Part shown: piece after piece, positions 37,001-45,663 of the stretch | Layout of the letters: each line of letters opens with the position of its first letter | Position numbering within the stretch: the stretch's first letter is position 1 | Assembly: GCF_000011065.1 (NCBI RefSeq) | Contig: NC_004663.1 | Span: forward strand, 496,001-560,000 | Length of the DNA: 64,000 bases | Reading direction: 5' to 3' | From: Bacteroides thetaiotaomicron VPI-5482 | GTDB taxonomy: Bacteria; Bacteroidota; Bacteroidia; Bacteroidales; Bacteroidaceae | The notes under the pieces: model-generated | Seen by the model: only the letters and a program-made list of their open reading frames with translations | Told to the model about the DNA's origin: nothing | Databases searched by the model: none | Position numbers and translations under genes: made by a program

Positions 37001-37124
37001 ACAGGGTGTCAACCTTTTGACATTCAGCAAATTCAAATTGTGGGATCCCGAACTCGATTCCAACTATGGAAATATATATCCTCAGATGAGAACAATCACC
37101 TTAGGTCTTAATCTTAACTTTTAA
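34005..37124 (+). CDS. SusC-type TonB-dependent receptor, locus 1
   Basis: 1039-residue outer-membrane transporter. After the signal there is a carboxypeptidase D-like regulatory domain (KKVTGKVLDEFGEPIPSASI, about 50-125). Next come the TonB box region (LDEVTVVAYG), the plug domain with SGEPGAGADFWIRGINTF and LKDATATALYGVRGANGIV, and a 22-strand barrel ending in MRTITLGLNLNF. It lacks an N-terminal STN domain, so it is not the FecA-type sensor coupled to an anti-sigma factor. It imports oligosaccharides together with the SusD partner, which starts 14 bases downstream. The 134-base gap upstream shows no consensus promoter by eye. Confidence 0.95.
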   Translation: MMSDLRKNIFSIKIWTVTTFCLLSLVNMNASNTLAHSLQKDEIKEVKDNPGKKVTGKVLDEFGEPIPSASILVEGRSRGVITDLDGTFVIEVLPTDKLVVSFLGMETQTILVGKQTNIVVKMQPQTAELDEVTVVAYGKQRKASVIGAINTVSMNELKMPVAKLSSGLAGQLAGIVVMQRSGEPGAGADFWIRGINTFGAGNKPLVLVDGVERSMDLVDVEDIASFSILKDATATALYGVRGANGIVLITTKRGTESAPKINARVEYGFTNPVRMPELANTEQWINYYNDITLESSGRLAIQPEEKAKYLNNTDPDLYPNVDWMQTLFKDFSNTTRVNINVTGGSPKIRYYVGGSFYSEGSVFNISDKDRYDASMRYNKFSFRSNIDINVTSSTELSLSLSNQYETKNRPYGSLSDLYAYMIRTSPIATPTIYSDGTLAKPSTGTNPYNSLNNSGYSQDFFNNAQSLISLTQDFSKMVTPGLKANVKFSWDAYNAHTLNRIVTPSTYYATGRDEEGNLDFVRSTEGSDYMKLTRTNSGTRTINFEASANYDRLFGEKHRVGALFLFSMRNYTDNFPGNYVDAFAHKNIGIAGRATYSYYDRYFAEFNFGYNGSENFAPDKRFGFFPSFAIGYMLSNEAFWDPLRSTIHLLKIKGSYGEIGNDQIGGNRRFAFNSTMKEGQYGYIFGTNPGSGSIVGISTGIPGNLNVSWEKAQKANVGLELGLFDQLKFQLDYFYEKRTGIYIQQESVPSIVGLNETQYVNLGEMKNQGFDGSMEYEQRFNDWYVSARANFTYNRNKKLYDDKPTPIWPYQSEAGFAYRQQRGLIALGLFESEEDIANSPKQNFGNVRPGDIKYKDINGDNVIDAYDKVAIGYTDVPEINYGFGISLGWKGFDASLFMQGVGNVTRIIGGDALYGASDNIERLGQIYADVAEKRWTTSNPNPNATYPRLSMSKVENNLQPSTYWQRNMSFLRLKNVEIGYTLPKHIYKRLGMSSIRVYAQGVNLLTFSKFKLWDPELDSNYGNIYPQMRTITLGLNLNF

Positions 37125-37138
37125 AGTATATTAGAACT

Positions 37139-39022
37139 ATGAATAAAAAGATACGAATTTTAGGAATATTCCTATACTTCACCGTTGCATTCAGCTTTGT
37201 ATCATGCAACGATTATCTGGATGTGACTTTGCTCGACCAGCTTACACAAGACGAAACCTTTAGTAAGCGTGTCTCTACCGAACAGTATTTAGCGCATGTT
37301 TATAGCTACTTGCCACGGGAATATGAATATCTGGAAGAAGGAAGCGCAGTTCCCCGTAGTGATGAAGCCATGTTCTCCTGGTATCAGTGGGTCAACTACC
37401 TCTCTTTCAATAATGGATCATGGGGACCTTCTACTCCAAACTATAATATTTGGAAAGCAAAGTATACAGGCATAAAACAAGCTAGTATATTCATGAACCA
37501 TGTTGACGAATGTTTGGAGATTGACTCTGAAACGAGACGTATAATGAAAGCAGAAGCACGTTTTCTGCGAGCTTATTATTACTTTGAACTATTCCGTCAA
37601 TATGGTCCTGTGTATATCTGGGGAGACATCGAATCGGATGAACTTATAAAACCGGAAACGATAGACCGTCATACAGTTGATGAAAACGTAAATTTCATAG
37701 CTGAAGAATATGATAAGGCTATTGCAGAACTTCCTGCAGAGATCAGCGATTTCACAAAATGGGCAGGACGTATCACCAAGGGAGCGGCAATGGCTGCCAA
37801 AGCGCGCTTAATGCTCTATGCCGCCAGTCCATTGTATAATGGATGCGATCTTTATAAAGGACAAATGAAGAATCTGTATGGTGATTTCCTTTTTCCACAA
37901 AGTCCCGATCCTCAAAAATGGGAAAAAGCCGCTAAAGCTGCCAAAGACGTTATAGATATGAACATCTATGAATTGTACAAAGACCAGACTGAAGCAGACC
38001 CTTTACTGCGTGCCATCAAATCTTATCAAGGAGTTCTTTTTGAAGAGTGGAATAAAGAGACGATCTGGGGTGCCTGGGGACGTAATCCTACTAATACTGG
38101 ACTCGGAGCTATAGGTTTCTATCTGTATAGCCGGTGCATGCCTCCTAGAGTTTGTGAATTGGGTGTCGGTGGTTTCTGCCCGTCTCTGAAATTAGTAGAT
38201 ACTTATCCGATGGCTAAATCCGGAAGATATCCTGTTACCGGATATGACAATAACGGGAATCCTGTAATTGATGAGCAATCGGGATATACAAATACCGGTT
38301 TTACAGAAAATTTCAAGCAGCCGGGAGTCAGTTTTGCACCTGGATTTAAAGCGCATAATAGCTGTGTCGGACGTGACGCCCGTTTTTATGCTTCTGTATT
38401 TCCAAATGGTTTTTATTGGATCAATCAATATAAAGGCATAAAACAAGTTACCTTTTTTACGGGAGGATCGTCCTCGTACTTAGAATCCGGAGATTGTGTC
38501 AAAGTCGGATATATGTGGAGACGCCCACTCGATCCTGCTCTTAATACAGAAAGTGGCAGTTGGGGAACCGTATTCTGGCCCTATTTCCGTTTGGCCGAAA
38601 TATATCTTGACTATGCTGAAGCTTGCAATGAGAAGCCCGAACGCAATGAAACGGAAGCATTGAAGTATATTAACCTTGTTCGCGAACGTTCCGGTTTAAA
38701 TGCCCTCGAAACAGCGTATCCGGAAGTGAAAGGCAATAAGGATTTGTTGCGGATGCTGATTCAAAAGGAACGCATGGTAGAATTAGCCTTTGAGGGACAC
38801 CGATATTATGATGCCCGTCGCTGGATGATTGCTCAACAAGAGTTTCCCGGACCGGAATATTCTCTTAATTTATTGGCCACTTCATACGAAGATTCTTGGT
38901 CGCGGACATCAAATGTTTGGAAAGGTGGTCCTCGGGTATTTGAGCCTAAGCATTATTTCTTCCCTATCAATCAAGAACAATTGAGTGAAATGAAGAATAT
39001 TACTCAGAATTACGGATGGTAA
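37139..39022 (+). CDS. SusD-type glycan-binding lipoprotein, locus 1
   Basis: 627-residue RagB/SusD protein with lipobox FVSC (about residue 23) followed by NDYLDVTLLDQLTQDETF. The conserved SusD blocks are present: KAEARFLRAYYYFELFRQYGPV (shown here only as a region at about 140-161), KAARLMLYAASPLYNG, and EIYLDYAEACNE near 485. It also has the C-terminal LVELAFEGHRYYDARRW-like segment and the PINQEQL ending. It forms the lid on the SusC barrel at the cell surface and binds the imported glycan. At 627 residues it is on the long side for the family. Confidence 0.94.
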   Translation: MNKKIRILGIFLYFTVAFSFVSCNDYLDVTLLDQLTQDETFSKRVSTEQYLAHVYSYLPREYEYLEEGSAVPRSDEAMFSWYQWVNYLSFNNGSWGPSTPNYNIWKAKYTGIKQASIFMNHVDECLEIDSETRRIMKAEARFLRAYYYFELFRQYGPVYIWGDIESDELIKPETIDRHTVDENVNFIAEEYDKAIAELPAEISDFTKWAGRITKGAAMAAKARLMLYAASPLYNGCDLYKGQMKNLYGDFLFPQSPDPQKWEKAAKAAKDVIDMNIYELYKDQTEADPLLRAIKSYQGVLFEEWNKETIWGAWGRNPTNTGLGAIGFYLYSRCMPPRVCELGVGGFCPSLKLVDTYPMAKSGRYPVTGYDNNGNPVIDEQSGYTNTGFTENFKQPGVSFAPGFKAHNSCVGRDARFYASVFPNGFYWINQYKGIKQVTFFTGGSSSYLESGDCVKVGYMWRRPLDPALNTESGSWGTVFWPYFRLAEIYLDYAEACNEKPERNETEALKYINLVRERSGLNALETAYPEVKGNKDLLRMLIQKERMVELAFEGHRYYDARRWMIAQQEFPGPEYSLNLLATSYEDSWSRTSNVWKGGPRVFEPKHYFFPINQEQLSEMKNITQNYGW

Positions 39023-39043
39023 ATATATGTAATGGATATAAAT

Positions 39044-40420
39044 ATGAAAAAACATAAGACAATACAATTCATAGTTGCTGCACTTTTTATTGCATCGGCA
39101 TGTACTGATGATCGTGATAATCTCATGGTTAATGATCAAATCGGACTATTGCATTCTACCTATACAGAAACGGAGATATTCCGTGGTATGGATACCCCCT
39201 ATCAATTATTTGTTATCAAAAGTGGGAAAGGAAAGCAGGAGACAGAAGTTTCCATTTCTGTTGACGAGACTGTTCTTCAGAGTTATAATACGGATAATGG
39301 AACATCGATCCAATTATTACCTTCCGATTGTTATACCATTCTTCAGCCTGCTCTGCGTCTCAACGATTCCGACTATCGGAAAGCTTTTGATATTAAATGG
39401 AATGCCGACCGTCTATCCGATCTTCTTTCTACGGGAAAGGAATATGGCTTGCCCATACAAATGAGTGTGGTGCAAAATTTTATCTCTGCAGATGATGAGC
39501 GACTAAAAACCATTATTGTACCTACTATTAAGGAACCTTATTTGCAAATGGATGTTCCTGGTATGAGTCCGGTTACTGATTTTATGCCGACTTTCGGCGA
39601 TTTGAATGAAAGAGAACTGTTCGTAAAGATAAGAACTAATTATTCTAATGACGAAGATATTTCATTTCAGATTGAAGTCGATCCTCAGTTAGTCATTGAT
39701 TATAATACCGCTCATGGCACGGCTTATAAAATGTTGCCGGAGAGTTCCTTTACTGTAGATAATAAAGGAGTTATATTAACAGGCATGAAGGAAACATTCA
39801 TTAAAATTAAATACCACAAGAAAGGGTTAATACCGGAAGAGGGTACTTATTTATTTGGTGACTATGTACTTCCACTACGCATTACTTCCGTTTCAAAATA
39901 TGGTATAAGTCCTGATGCTGCGTCCAAACTGTACACAGTTAAATTCCAACCGGACCCAATAGACAAGAAAGGATGGAGTGTTATAGATTTCAACAACTGT
40001 TGTACCCAAGACGGCGGATGGTATCTGAATATGGGATGGGGAGTGGAATCATTGATAGACAATAATCCTGGCACACAATGGCTATGCCGATGGGATGTAA
40101 AAGAGCCCTTGCCCTATTACTTTGTATTTGACATGGGGAAAGAATATACATTATTCAGATTTGGATTTGCTAACCCTGTTGCACCAGCAGCACACGTTTG
40201 GGCAGGCACATCGAAAGCCGGTTATGTAGAAGCTAGTATTGATAACGAGAATTGGGTTAAATTAAAAGACTGGACTTCTCCCAAAATCGGAGAACCCAAC
40301 GTTAATATGGATGTTCCTGCGACACAAGCCCGATACATTCGTTTTGTAATAACTGATACCTATCCGACTTATGACGGGCTGAGAGTTAGTCTTGGTGAAG
40401 TTTATGCTTGGGGTATGTAA
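39044..40420 (+). CDS. DUF1735 and discoidin-domain surface lipoprotein
   Basis: 458 residues from ATG 39044 (MKKHKTIQFIV), with lipobox IASAC. The N-terminal part (about 30-310) holds two DUF1735-like immunoglobulin-type domains, recognised by repeats of Y-N-x-x-x-G-T (YNTDNGTSIQLLP, YNTAHGTAYKMLP). The C-terminal part (about 310-458) is an F5/8 type C (discoidin) carbohydrate-binding domain, with NMGWGVESLIDNNPGTQW and the closing ATQARYIRFVITDTYP. It is probably a surface glycan-binding protein of the SusE/F position, helping capture the substrate. The next gene follows after 8 bases. Confidence 0.82.
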   Translation: MKKHKTIQFIVAALFIASACTDDRDNLMVNDQIGLLHSTYTETEIFRGMDTPYQLFVIKSGKGKQETEVSISVDETVLQSYNTDNGTSIQLLPSDCYTILQPALRLNDSDYRKAFDIKWNADRLSDLLSTGKEYGLPIQMSVVQNFISADDERLKTIIVPTIKEPYLQMDVPGMSPVTDFMPTFGDLNERELFVKIRTNYSNDEDISFQIEVDPQLVIDYNTAHGTAYKMLPESSFTVDNKGVILTGMKETFIKIKYHKKGLIPEEGTYLFGDYVLPLRITSVSKYGISPDAASKLYTVKFQPDPIDKKGWSVIDFNNCCTQDGGWYLNMGWGVESLIDNNPGTQWLCRWDVKEPLPYYFVFDMGKEYTLFRFGFANPVAPAAHVWAGTSKAGYVEASIDNENWVKLKDWTSPKIGEPNVNMDVPATQARYIRFVITDTYPTYDGLRVSLGEVYAWGM

Positions 40421-40428
40421 CTAAAAAC

Positions 40429-42213
40429 ATGAAAATTATGAACTATTTCTCACTATATCTAAAAGGATTGATATGTTTCTGTCTGTTATTTATTACTATG
40501 GATAGTCATGCGCTATCCATAGATAAAGGATATAGACAGAATAAAATAAAAGATCTGGCACTTATTTACCAGGGAGGAGTGCATCGTATTGACTGGACTT
40601 CGGATCAATTTCTCCCCTATGTGGTACATCAGTTTGCAGATGGACATAAAGACTGGTTATTTGACGGATTCTTGTTTTTGGAGTTCACAGATGGGAAAGG
40701 CTGTGGCTTTGCAACACGCTACTCAGATAAAAATGCAAGAAAAAAAGAATGGCTATGGTTATTAGATCGTCTTTTTGAAGATGGTAAAGCGCTGTCTGCC
40801 TTAGATCGATGTATCGGAACACAGATTAAAGAAATCGGAAAACCGGATTTTACTCATCAGATAGTACTATGTCTTCCGGAAGTTCTTCCCGGACAAAAAG
40901 ATTGGGGAGAAGTGGATGGTGAGCCAATGGACTTTTCCAGACAAGAGGATCAGGTGAAGGCCACCCGTTGGTATATCGATGAGTTAATGAAGCGATTCAA
41001 ACAGGCAAAATACAAACATCTGAAATTATCCGGTTTCTACTGGCTGGCAGAGGATATTGATTTCACCAAAGATCTGTCAGTTCCATTAAGTAAGTATATT
41101 CATTCGAAGAACAAAACATTTTGTTGGATTCCGTATTGGCAGGCAAAAGGCTACAACCAATGGAGAGAATTAGGCTTTGATATCGCTTATCAACAACCGA
41201 ACCACTTTTTTAAAGCCTCTATTCCCGATAAAAGACTGGAAGAAGCATGTCAATCTGCCGCCACTCTGAACATGGGGATGGAACTTGAATTTGACGAAAG
41301 AGCATTGTTTGATGCCAAGGACTCGTTTTATAATCGTCTGGTAGCGTATATTGATCATTTTGAAAGACAACAAGCCTTCCGTACATCTGCAATGGCCTAT
41401 TATAGTGGCAATCATGCAGTTCTTGATATGTATAAATCAACAAACCCGAAAGATCATGAAGTCATGGACAGACTGGCTAATCTGATTGTATCAAGACGTG
41501 GCAAGCAAAAAAAAGAATCTCATCAGACCAAAGTTATTGCCCATCGTGGATTCTGGAATACACCCGGATCTGCACAGAACTCGCTAGCGGCTTTAGTGAA
41601 AGCTGATTCAATAGGTTGTTATGGTTCGGAATTTGATGTATGGCTGACAGCTGACGATGAATTGATGTTGAATCATGACGGATGGCATGAAGGATACTCT
41701 CTGGAGAAAACATCTTCTGACGTGCTACGCACTTTAAAGTTAAGCAATGGAGAGAATATGCCAACTTTAGAGCAGTTCCTTGATAAAGCGAAGAAACTTA
41801 AAATACATCTGATACTGGAGATGAAACCCCTCAGTACTCCGGAACGTGAAACGAAAGCCGTTGAAATGATCCTAAAGTTGGTGGAAGAGAAAAAATTGAC
41901 TCACAGAGTAGAATACATCTCTTTTTCCCGTCATGTGATGTGTGAGTTTATACGTCTGGCACCTCCTAAAACTCCAATTTTGTATTTGGGACAGGATATT
42001 TCGCCCAAGGAACTGAAACAATTGGGAGCTACCGGGGCAGATTACAATTATTGGGCTTATCATAAAAATCCGGATTGGTTGAAAGATCTGAAAAATTCAG
42101 GGATGACCTCCAATGTATGGACTGTAAATATCCCTTCTGAGATGCAATGGTGTATTGACAATGGTTTTGATCTGATAACCACAGATGCACCGACAGCTTT
42201 CTTAGGCTTATAA
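40429..42213 (+). CDS. DUF4855-glycerophosphodiester phosphodiesterase fusion
   Basis: About 594 residues from ATG 40429 with a signal peptide; a TTG at 40408 would overlap the upstream gene. Residues about 40-345 match DUF4855, a barrel-like family of uncharacterised Bacteroides proteins (FDGFLFLEFTDGKG, FYWLAEDIDF, FCWIPYWQAKGYNQW). After a short linker the C-terminal 240 residues are a GDPD domain. It has IAHRGFWNTPGSAQNSL (catalytic HRG), YGSEFDVWLTADDELMLNHD (metal-binding E-x-D and second His) and a closing VWTVNIPSEMQWCIDNG. GDPD enzymes cleave phosphodiesters of glycerol-phosphoryl compounds. Its place at the end of a SusCD operon suggests action on a phosphodiester-decorated glycan or lipid headgroup. 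A terminator follows. Confidence 0.82.
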   Translation: MKIMNYFSLYLKGLICFCLLFITMDSHALSIDKGYRQNKIKDLALIYQGGVHRIDWTSDQFLPYVVHQFADGHKDWLFDGFLFLEFTDGKGCGFATRYSDKNARKKEWLWLLDRLFEDGKALSALDRCIGTQIKEIGKPDFTHQIVLCLPEVLPGQKDWGEVDGEPMDFSRQEDQVKATRWYIDELMKRFKQAKYKHLKLSGFYWLAEDIDFTKDLSVPLSKYIHSKNKTFCWIPYWQAKGYNQWRELGFDIAYQQPNHFFKASIPDKRLEEACQSAATLNMGMELEFDERALFDAKDSFYNRLVAYIDHFERQQAFRTSAMAYYSGNHAVLDMYKSTNPKDHEVMDRLANLIVSRRGKQKKESHQTKVIAHRGFWNTPGSAQNSLAALVKADSIGCYGSEFDVWLTADDELMLNHDGWHEGYSLEKTSSDVLRTLKLSNGENMPTLEQFLDKAKKLKIHLILEMKPLSTPERETKAVEMILKLVEEKKLTHRVEYISFSRHVMCEFIRLAPPKTPILYLGQDISPKELKQLGATGADYNYWAYHKNPDWLKDLKNSGMTSNVWTVNIPSEMQWCIDNGFDLITTDAPTAFLGL

Positions 42214-42224
42214 TAATCATTTGG

Positions 42225-42260
42225 ATAATATGCTGATGGAATCTGCCATCAGCATATTAT
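42225..42260 (+). terminator. Terminator of the locus 1 operon
   Basis: A perfect 15-bp inverted repeat, ATAATATGCTGATGG (42225-42239) with CCATCAGCATATTAT (42246-42260), has a 6-base loop. Only a weak T-run follows (ATTTATA). Confidence 0.75.
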
Positions 42261-42296
42261 ATTTATACTGTTTATACGGACAAGAATAACAAAACA

Positions 42297-42756
42297 ATGA
42301 AATTAAGAAATATCATAGCAATCATGCCTTTTCTGGCATCATCTTTCATGACGCAAGCTCCTGTTTATCAAGATGTGAATCACCCCATTGGAGACAGAGT
42401 GGTAGGCGTATGGAAAACTAACAGCAAACAAGAAAGTCATGTCAGTTGACGAAACAATAACTTTCAGTTTAGCTGTCAAGAACACAGGGAACCGTGAAGG
42501 ACAGGAAATTGTTCAGCTTTATATCAGAGACATAAAGTCTTCTCTTCCCCGCCCGGTGAAAGAATTAAAGAGATTTAAGAAAGTAAATTTAATGCCGGGT
42601 GAAGAAAAAATAGTTTCTTTGTCTATTGATAAAGAGGCATTAAGCTTTTTTGATGCGGAAAGACATGAATGGATTTGTGAACCGGGCAAATTTGAAGCTA
42701 TCATAGCAGCATCAGCTATGGATATCAAAGATGTTCTCAAATTTGAATTAAAATAA
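42297..42756 (+). pseudogene. GH3 glycosidase remnant with large internal deletion
   Basis: The 5' end from ATG 42297 encodes a signal peptide and then APVYQDVNHPIGDRV, the usual start of a Bacteroides GH3 beta-glycosidase. After about 35 codons the sequence jumps, in another frame, to YGKLTANKKV followed by the fibronectin-III-like C-terminal domain of GH3 (VKNTGNREGQEIVQLYIRD, then LMPGEEKIVSLSIDKEALSFFD) and a stop at 42756. The junction is near 42400-42408. Everything between, the (beta/alpha)8 and catalytic domains, is missing: roughly 600 residues by comparison with usual GH3 length. No active enzyme can be made; an isolated Fn3 domain from ATG 42439 would have no signal peptide. Confidence 0.85.
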
Positions 42757-42767
42757 AGATAGAAGCC

Positions 42768-44024
42768 ATGACGAAACGTTTAATCCTTGCATTCGTATTT
42801 TTATCCTGGCACTTAGTAGCCTGCTCGAATGGAGATTCGGGAATTTCTTCCGGACTCCCGGATAAGCCTTCTGCAGAAGAAGACTCTCCCGGGACTGAAA
42901 CGATATCTGAAGAAATGAGAGTGAAAATAACCGGCGAAGATTTATATATATCAGCCAAGTTAGATGCCAAAACCGATATTCTTTATTGGTTCAAGAAGTG
43001 TATGTTCAATGAACTGTTCACATTTTATAGAGTAGGAACAATTGACAATAATATGCCTGCTCCTGCCACTCTGCCCGATGCTTCTCCGACTTCTCTTCTG
43101 AATCTGGCTTACAGTGACAATATCGGTCCTTTTAATATAACCGGATACGGGTGGTGTGGAGGAAATCATCCCTACCTGGATGAAGTTACTCAAACTGCTC
43201 GCAATATCGGTTATCGTATTTATATAGACGGAAAAGAAATAAAGACAGATCTATCGACTCTGACAAAAGAGATAAAGATTGAAGTAATCAATGAAATAAT
43301 GAACCCTTCCAAAGCCGATACCAGTAGTGGAAAAACACTTCTGAATGAGATCTTATGTATTGAGACTGTCAATTATTCTATTTATAGAAATAACATTCAA
43401 GTCTTGGTTACTCATGAATTTCAAAATGAGTCTCCCGTGACAGTACAAATGTATTACGGAATGCAATCTATGTTTGACAAGGAGACACATACATTAACTG
43501 CCAATGGCAAGTATGTGGACTGGACAGTACAAAAGGATGTTTCTACCTTTACAAAGAAAGAGTATCCGTCATTTCGCCGTTTCATTGAGAAAAGCGCAAA
43601 TGTGTATCAATCTTCTTATCTGTTTGCCGATGGATTGGGAAATCATGAAGAAATATCAGATGATGATATTATATTCATAGGAAATTCCAGCAATAAGACC
43701 TACCACAAGATTATAGCTGATAGAGAACACAAAAAGGGGGATATTATTCATTGGAGTGGAGTGTATACCTGGTTTAAGTCTCCTGTTTCTGATGATGATG
43801 ATTTGCTGTGTTATGAGGGTGTAATAGATAATAAAAAGGTCCTTTTTATAGATTGCAAGAAGAACGTCGACAGGACAATACAGTTGCCTGTCGATTATAC
43901 AAAGAAGTCTTTTACGATTATAGAGAAAAGTAAATCAATAACAATTACCGGTAATAAAGTAACAGCCAAAGGACTTAGAATTGTATCCGACGGGTCCGGC
44001 AGTTGTGTGATTACCTTTGATTAA
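42768..44024 (+). CDS. Lipoprotein of unknown function
   Basis: 418-residue protein with lipobox HLVAC (about residue 19) and an acidic, Ser/Pro-rich linker after it. The rest is predicted beta-rich, with no family I recognise. Visible stretches include ITGYGWCGGNHPYLDEV, VQVLVTHEF-like strands, MYYGMQSMFDKETHT and a C-terminal part with IVSDGSGSCVITF that resembles a beta-sandwich end. It starts 11 bases after the GH3 remnant and ends just before the SGNH hydrolase, so the two are probably cotranscribed. Its substrate-binding or catalytic role is unknown; the 'glycan-related' inference comes only from location. Confidence 0.7.
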   Translation: MTKRLILAFVFLSWHLVACSNGDSGISSGLPDKPSAEEDSPGTETISEEMRVKITGEDLYISAKLDAKTDILYWFKKCMFNELFTFYRVGTIDNNMPAPATLPDASPTSLLNLAYSDNIGPFNITGYGWCGGNHPYLDEVTQTARNIGYRIYIDGKEIKTDLSTLTKEIKIEVINEIMNPSKADTSSGKTLLNEILCIETVNYSIYRNNIQVLVTHEFQNESPVTVQMYYGMQSMFDKETHTLTANGKYVDWTVQKDVSTFTKKEYPSFRRFIEKSANVYQSSYLFADGLGNHEEISDDDIIFIGNSSNKTYHKIIADREHKKGDIIHWSGVYTWFKSPVSDDDDLLCYEGVIDNKKVLFIDCKKNVDRTIQLPVDYTKKSFTIIEKSKSITITGNKVTAKGLRIVSDGSGSCVITFD

Positions 44025-44037
44025 TTTAGAAAACGAT

Positions 44038-45138
44038 ATGTGGAAAAATGTGTTAGTTCTGGTTAGCCTCTGTCTGTTGTTTGAAGATGTAAATGCTCAA
44101 ACTACCAAGAACAGATACTATAAAGCTAATGATGAAAACGTTTCTTACGTGGGACGTACGGAAATACAGAGTGATGGCTCCGTTTCTTTCGACTGGACCG
44201 GTACTTATCTTCGTACCCGACTTTCGGGAGGAGAATTGTCTATGAAGATTTCAGATACTGGTATTAATTATTACAATGTTTTTGTAGACAGCCTTTTACA
44301 CAAAACGGTAAAAGTATCCGGTAAAGATACTTTGATTAATTTCATTTCCGGCATGGATAAAGGCATCCATCATGTGTTGATTCAAAAACGTACGGAAGGG
44401 GAATGGGGAAAGACAACCATTCATCAATTTGTGCTTCATAATGAAGGAGAACTGATGAAAGAAACGGAGTGCCCGTCCAGACATATCGAATTTATCGGTA
44501 ACTCGCTGACGTGTGGCTATGGTGTAGAAGGGAAAGACCGTAGCGAACCTTATAAAGCTGAAACGGAGAATTGCAACTTATCTTATGCCACTATTATCGC
44601 CCGCTATTTCAATGCCGATTATACGCTTATTGCACATTCCGGACGTGGAGTAGTCCGCAATTATGGAGATTCCGTCCGAATATCTGCCGTGACAATGAAA
44701 GACCGTATGCTGAATACATTTGATATGAATTTGGATAAGAAATGGGACTTTAAAACATACAAGCCCGATTTGGTGGTTGTTAATTTAGGAACTAATGATT
44801 TTTCCACCAATATATATCCGTTGGAAGATGAGTTTATTCATGCTTATAAGCTACTAATAAGCCGTCTTCGTACAAATTACGGAGATGTCCCTATATTATG
44901 CATCAGTCCGGCTATTGCTCAACGGCAGATCGTTCAATACATGGAGCGTATGCGCAAAGACTTGAATGATAAGAAAGTTTATATAGCAGTTCTTCCCGAA
45001 GGCCTTTGCGATTCGACTACAGACTTAGGAGCAGTATGGCATCCCAATTACAAAGGTCAAATGAAAATGGCTATGTCATTGATTCCTTATATGTCAACTA
45101 TCACAGGATGGCCATTGAAAAAGGAATCGTTTTATTAA
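44038..45138 (+). CDS. SGNH/GDSL carbohydrate esterase (CE2-like)
   Basis: 366 residues from ATG 44038 (MWKNVLVLVSLCLLF), cut near VNAQ. A 130-residue N-terminal jelly-roll, as in CE2 esterases, includes FDWTGTYLRTRLSGG. The SGNH domain follows with IEFIGNSLTCGYG (block I, Ser), VVVNLGTNDFST (block III, Asn) and GAVWHPNYKGQMKMA (block V, Asp/His). It should remove acetyl groups from a sugar in the periplasm. The 13-base gap to the upstream lipoprotein gene suggests cotranscription. A large hairpin lies directly downstream. Confidence 0.85.
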   Translation: MWKNVLVLVSLCLLFEDVNAQTTKNRYYKANDENVSYVGRTEIQSDGSVSFDWTGTYLRTRLSGGELSMKISDTGINYYNVFVDSLLHKTVKVSGKDTLINFISGMDKGIHHVLIQKRTEGEWGKTTIHQFVLHNEGELMKETECPSRHIEFIGNSLTCGYGVEGKDRSEPYKAETENCNLSYATIIARYFNADYTLIAHSGRGVVRNYGDSVRISAVTMKDRMLNTFDMNLDKKWDFKTYKPDLVVVNLGTNDFSTNIYPLEDEFIHAYKLLISRLRTNYGDVPILCISPAIAQRQIVQYMERMRKDLNDKKVYIAVLPEGLCDSTTDLGAVWHPNYKGQMKMAMSLIPYMSTITGWPLKKESFY

Positions 45139-45152
45139 GACTTACCATGTTA

Positions 45153-45193
45153 TATAATTATCAAAATGGCATTTTGTCATTTTGATAATTATA
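45153..45193 (+). terminator. Hairpin after the SGNH esterase gene
   Basis: A perfect 16-bp inverted repeat, TATAATTATCAAAATG (45153-45168) with CATTTTGATAATTATA (45178-45193), has a 9-base loop. It lies 14 bases after the stop. No T-run follows, so it may be a stabilising hairpin rather than a strict terminator. Confidence 0.6.
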
Positions 45194-45417
45194 AACTCTC
45201 TAACGGGCGTATTTCCATCACTGCACAGGATAGAGAATAAAATGACAGAGATTTGCCGTTACAGGAAATCACTTTGTTGCGAATATGCATCTATATGCAT
45301 TCTTTTTGCGTTATTTTTCATGCTATTCTGTAATATCTTTCTTTTTTTATATTACTTTGCATCATTCTGATTATTTTTTTTCATCCTAAAACAAAGTCTA
45401 ATAAATAAGATACCCAT

Positions 45418-45550
45418 CATTTTAGAGCTAAAATGTGCTCCTTTTAAACGGACTTAGCGTTGCTTTTAAAGCAATGGGACGTTCCTTTAAAAGCAACCTT
45501 ATGTTTATTTACAATCAACCTTATGTTTTAGCTCAATCAACCTTATGTTT
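45418..45550. repeat. Repeat cluster in the 656-bp convergent gap
   Basis: The gap 45139-45794 has no convincing gene and is very AT-rich. It holds a near-palindrome CATTTTAG-AG-CTAAAATG (45418-45435). It also holds a perfect 13-bp inverted repeat, GTTGCTTTTAAAG (45459-45471) with CTTTAAAAGCAAC (45485-45497). Finally there are three copies of CAACCTTATGTTT at 45494, 45516 and 45538, spaced by exactly 22 bases. The regular spacing is about two helical turns. Confidence 0.7.
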
Positions 45551-45663
45551 ATTTCAAACTATACGGTGTTTTTTATGCAAATGACCGCTCGTTTATTCAT
45601 AATCATGCATATTAATTCAAGATTGTATGCATATCTCTTTCTATCTTTACTCATCTATCAAAA

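Noticed and set aside
45242..45370. A possible 42-residue hydrophobic small protein (starting MTEICRYRK) in the convergent gap.
   Set aside because: It has no ribosome-site or promoter evidence and low-complexity AT-rich sequence; a small hydrophobic frame is expected by chance here. Expression data could revive it.
45494..45550. Three evenly spaced repeats considered as a CRISPR array.
   Set aside because: Only three 13-bp cores with 9-bp spacers and no cas genes; far too short for CRISPR.
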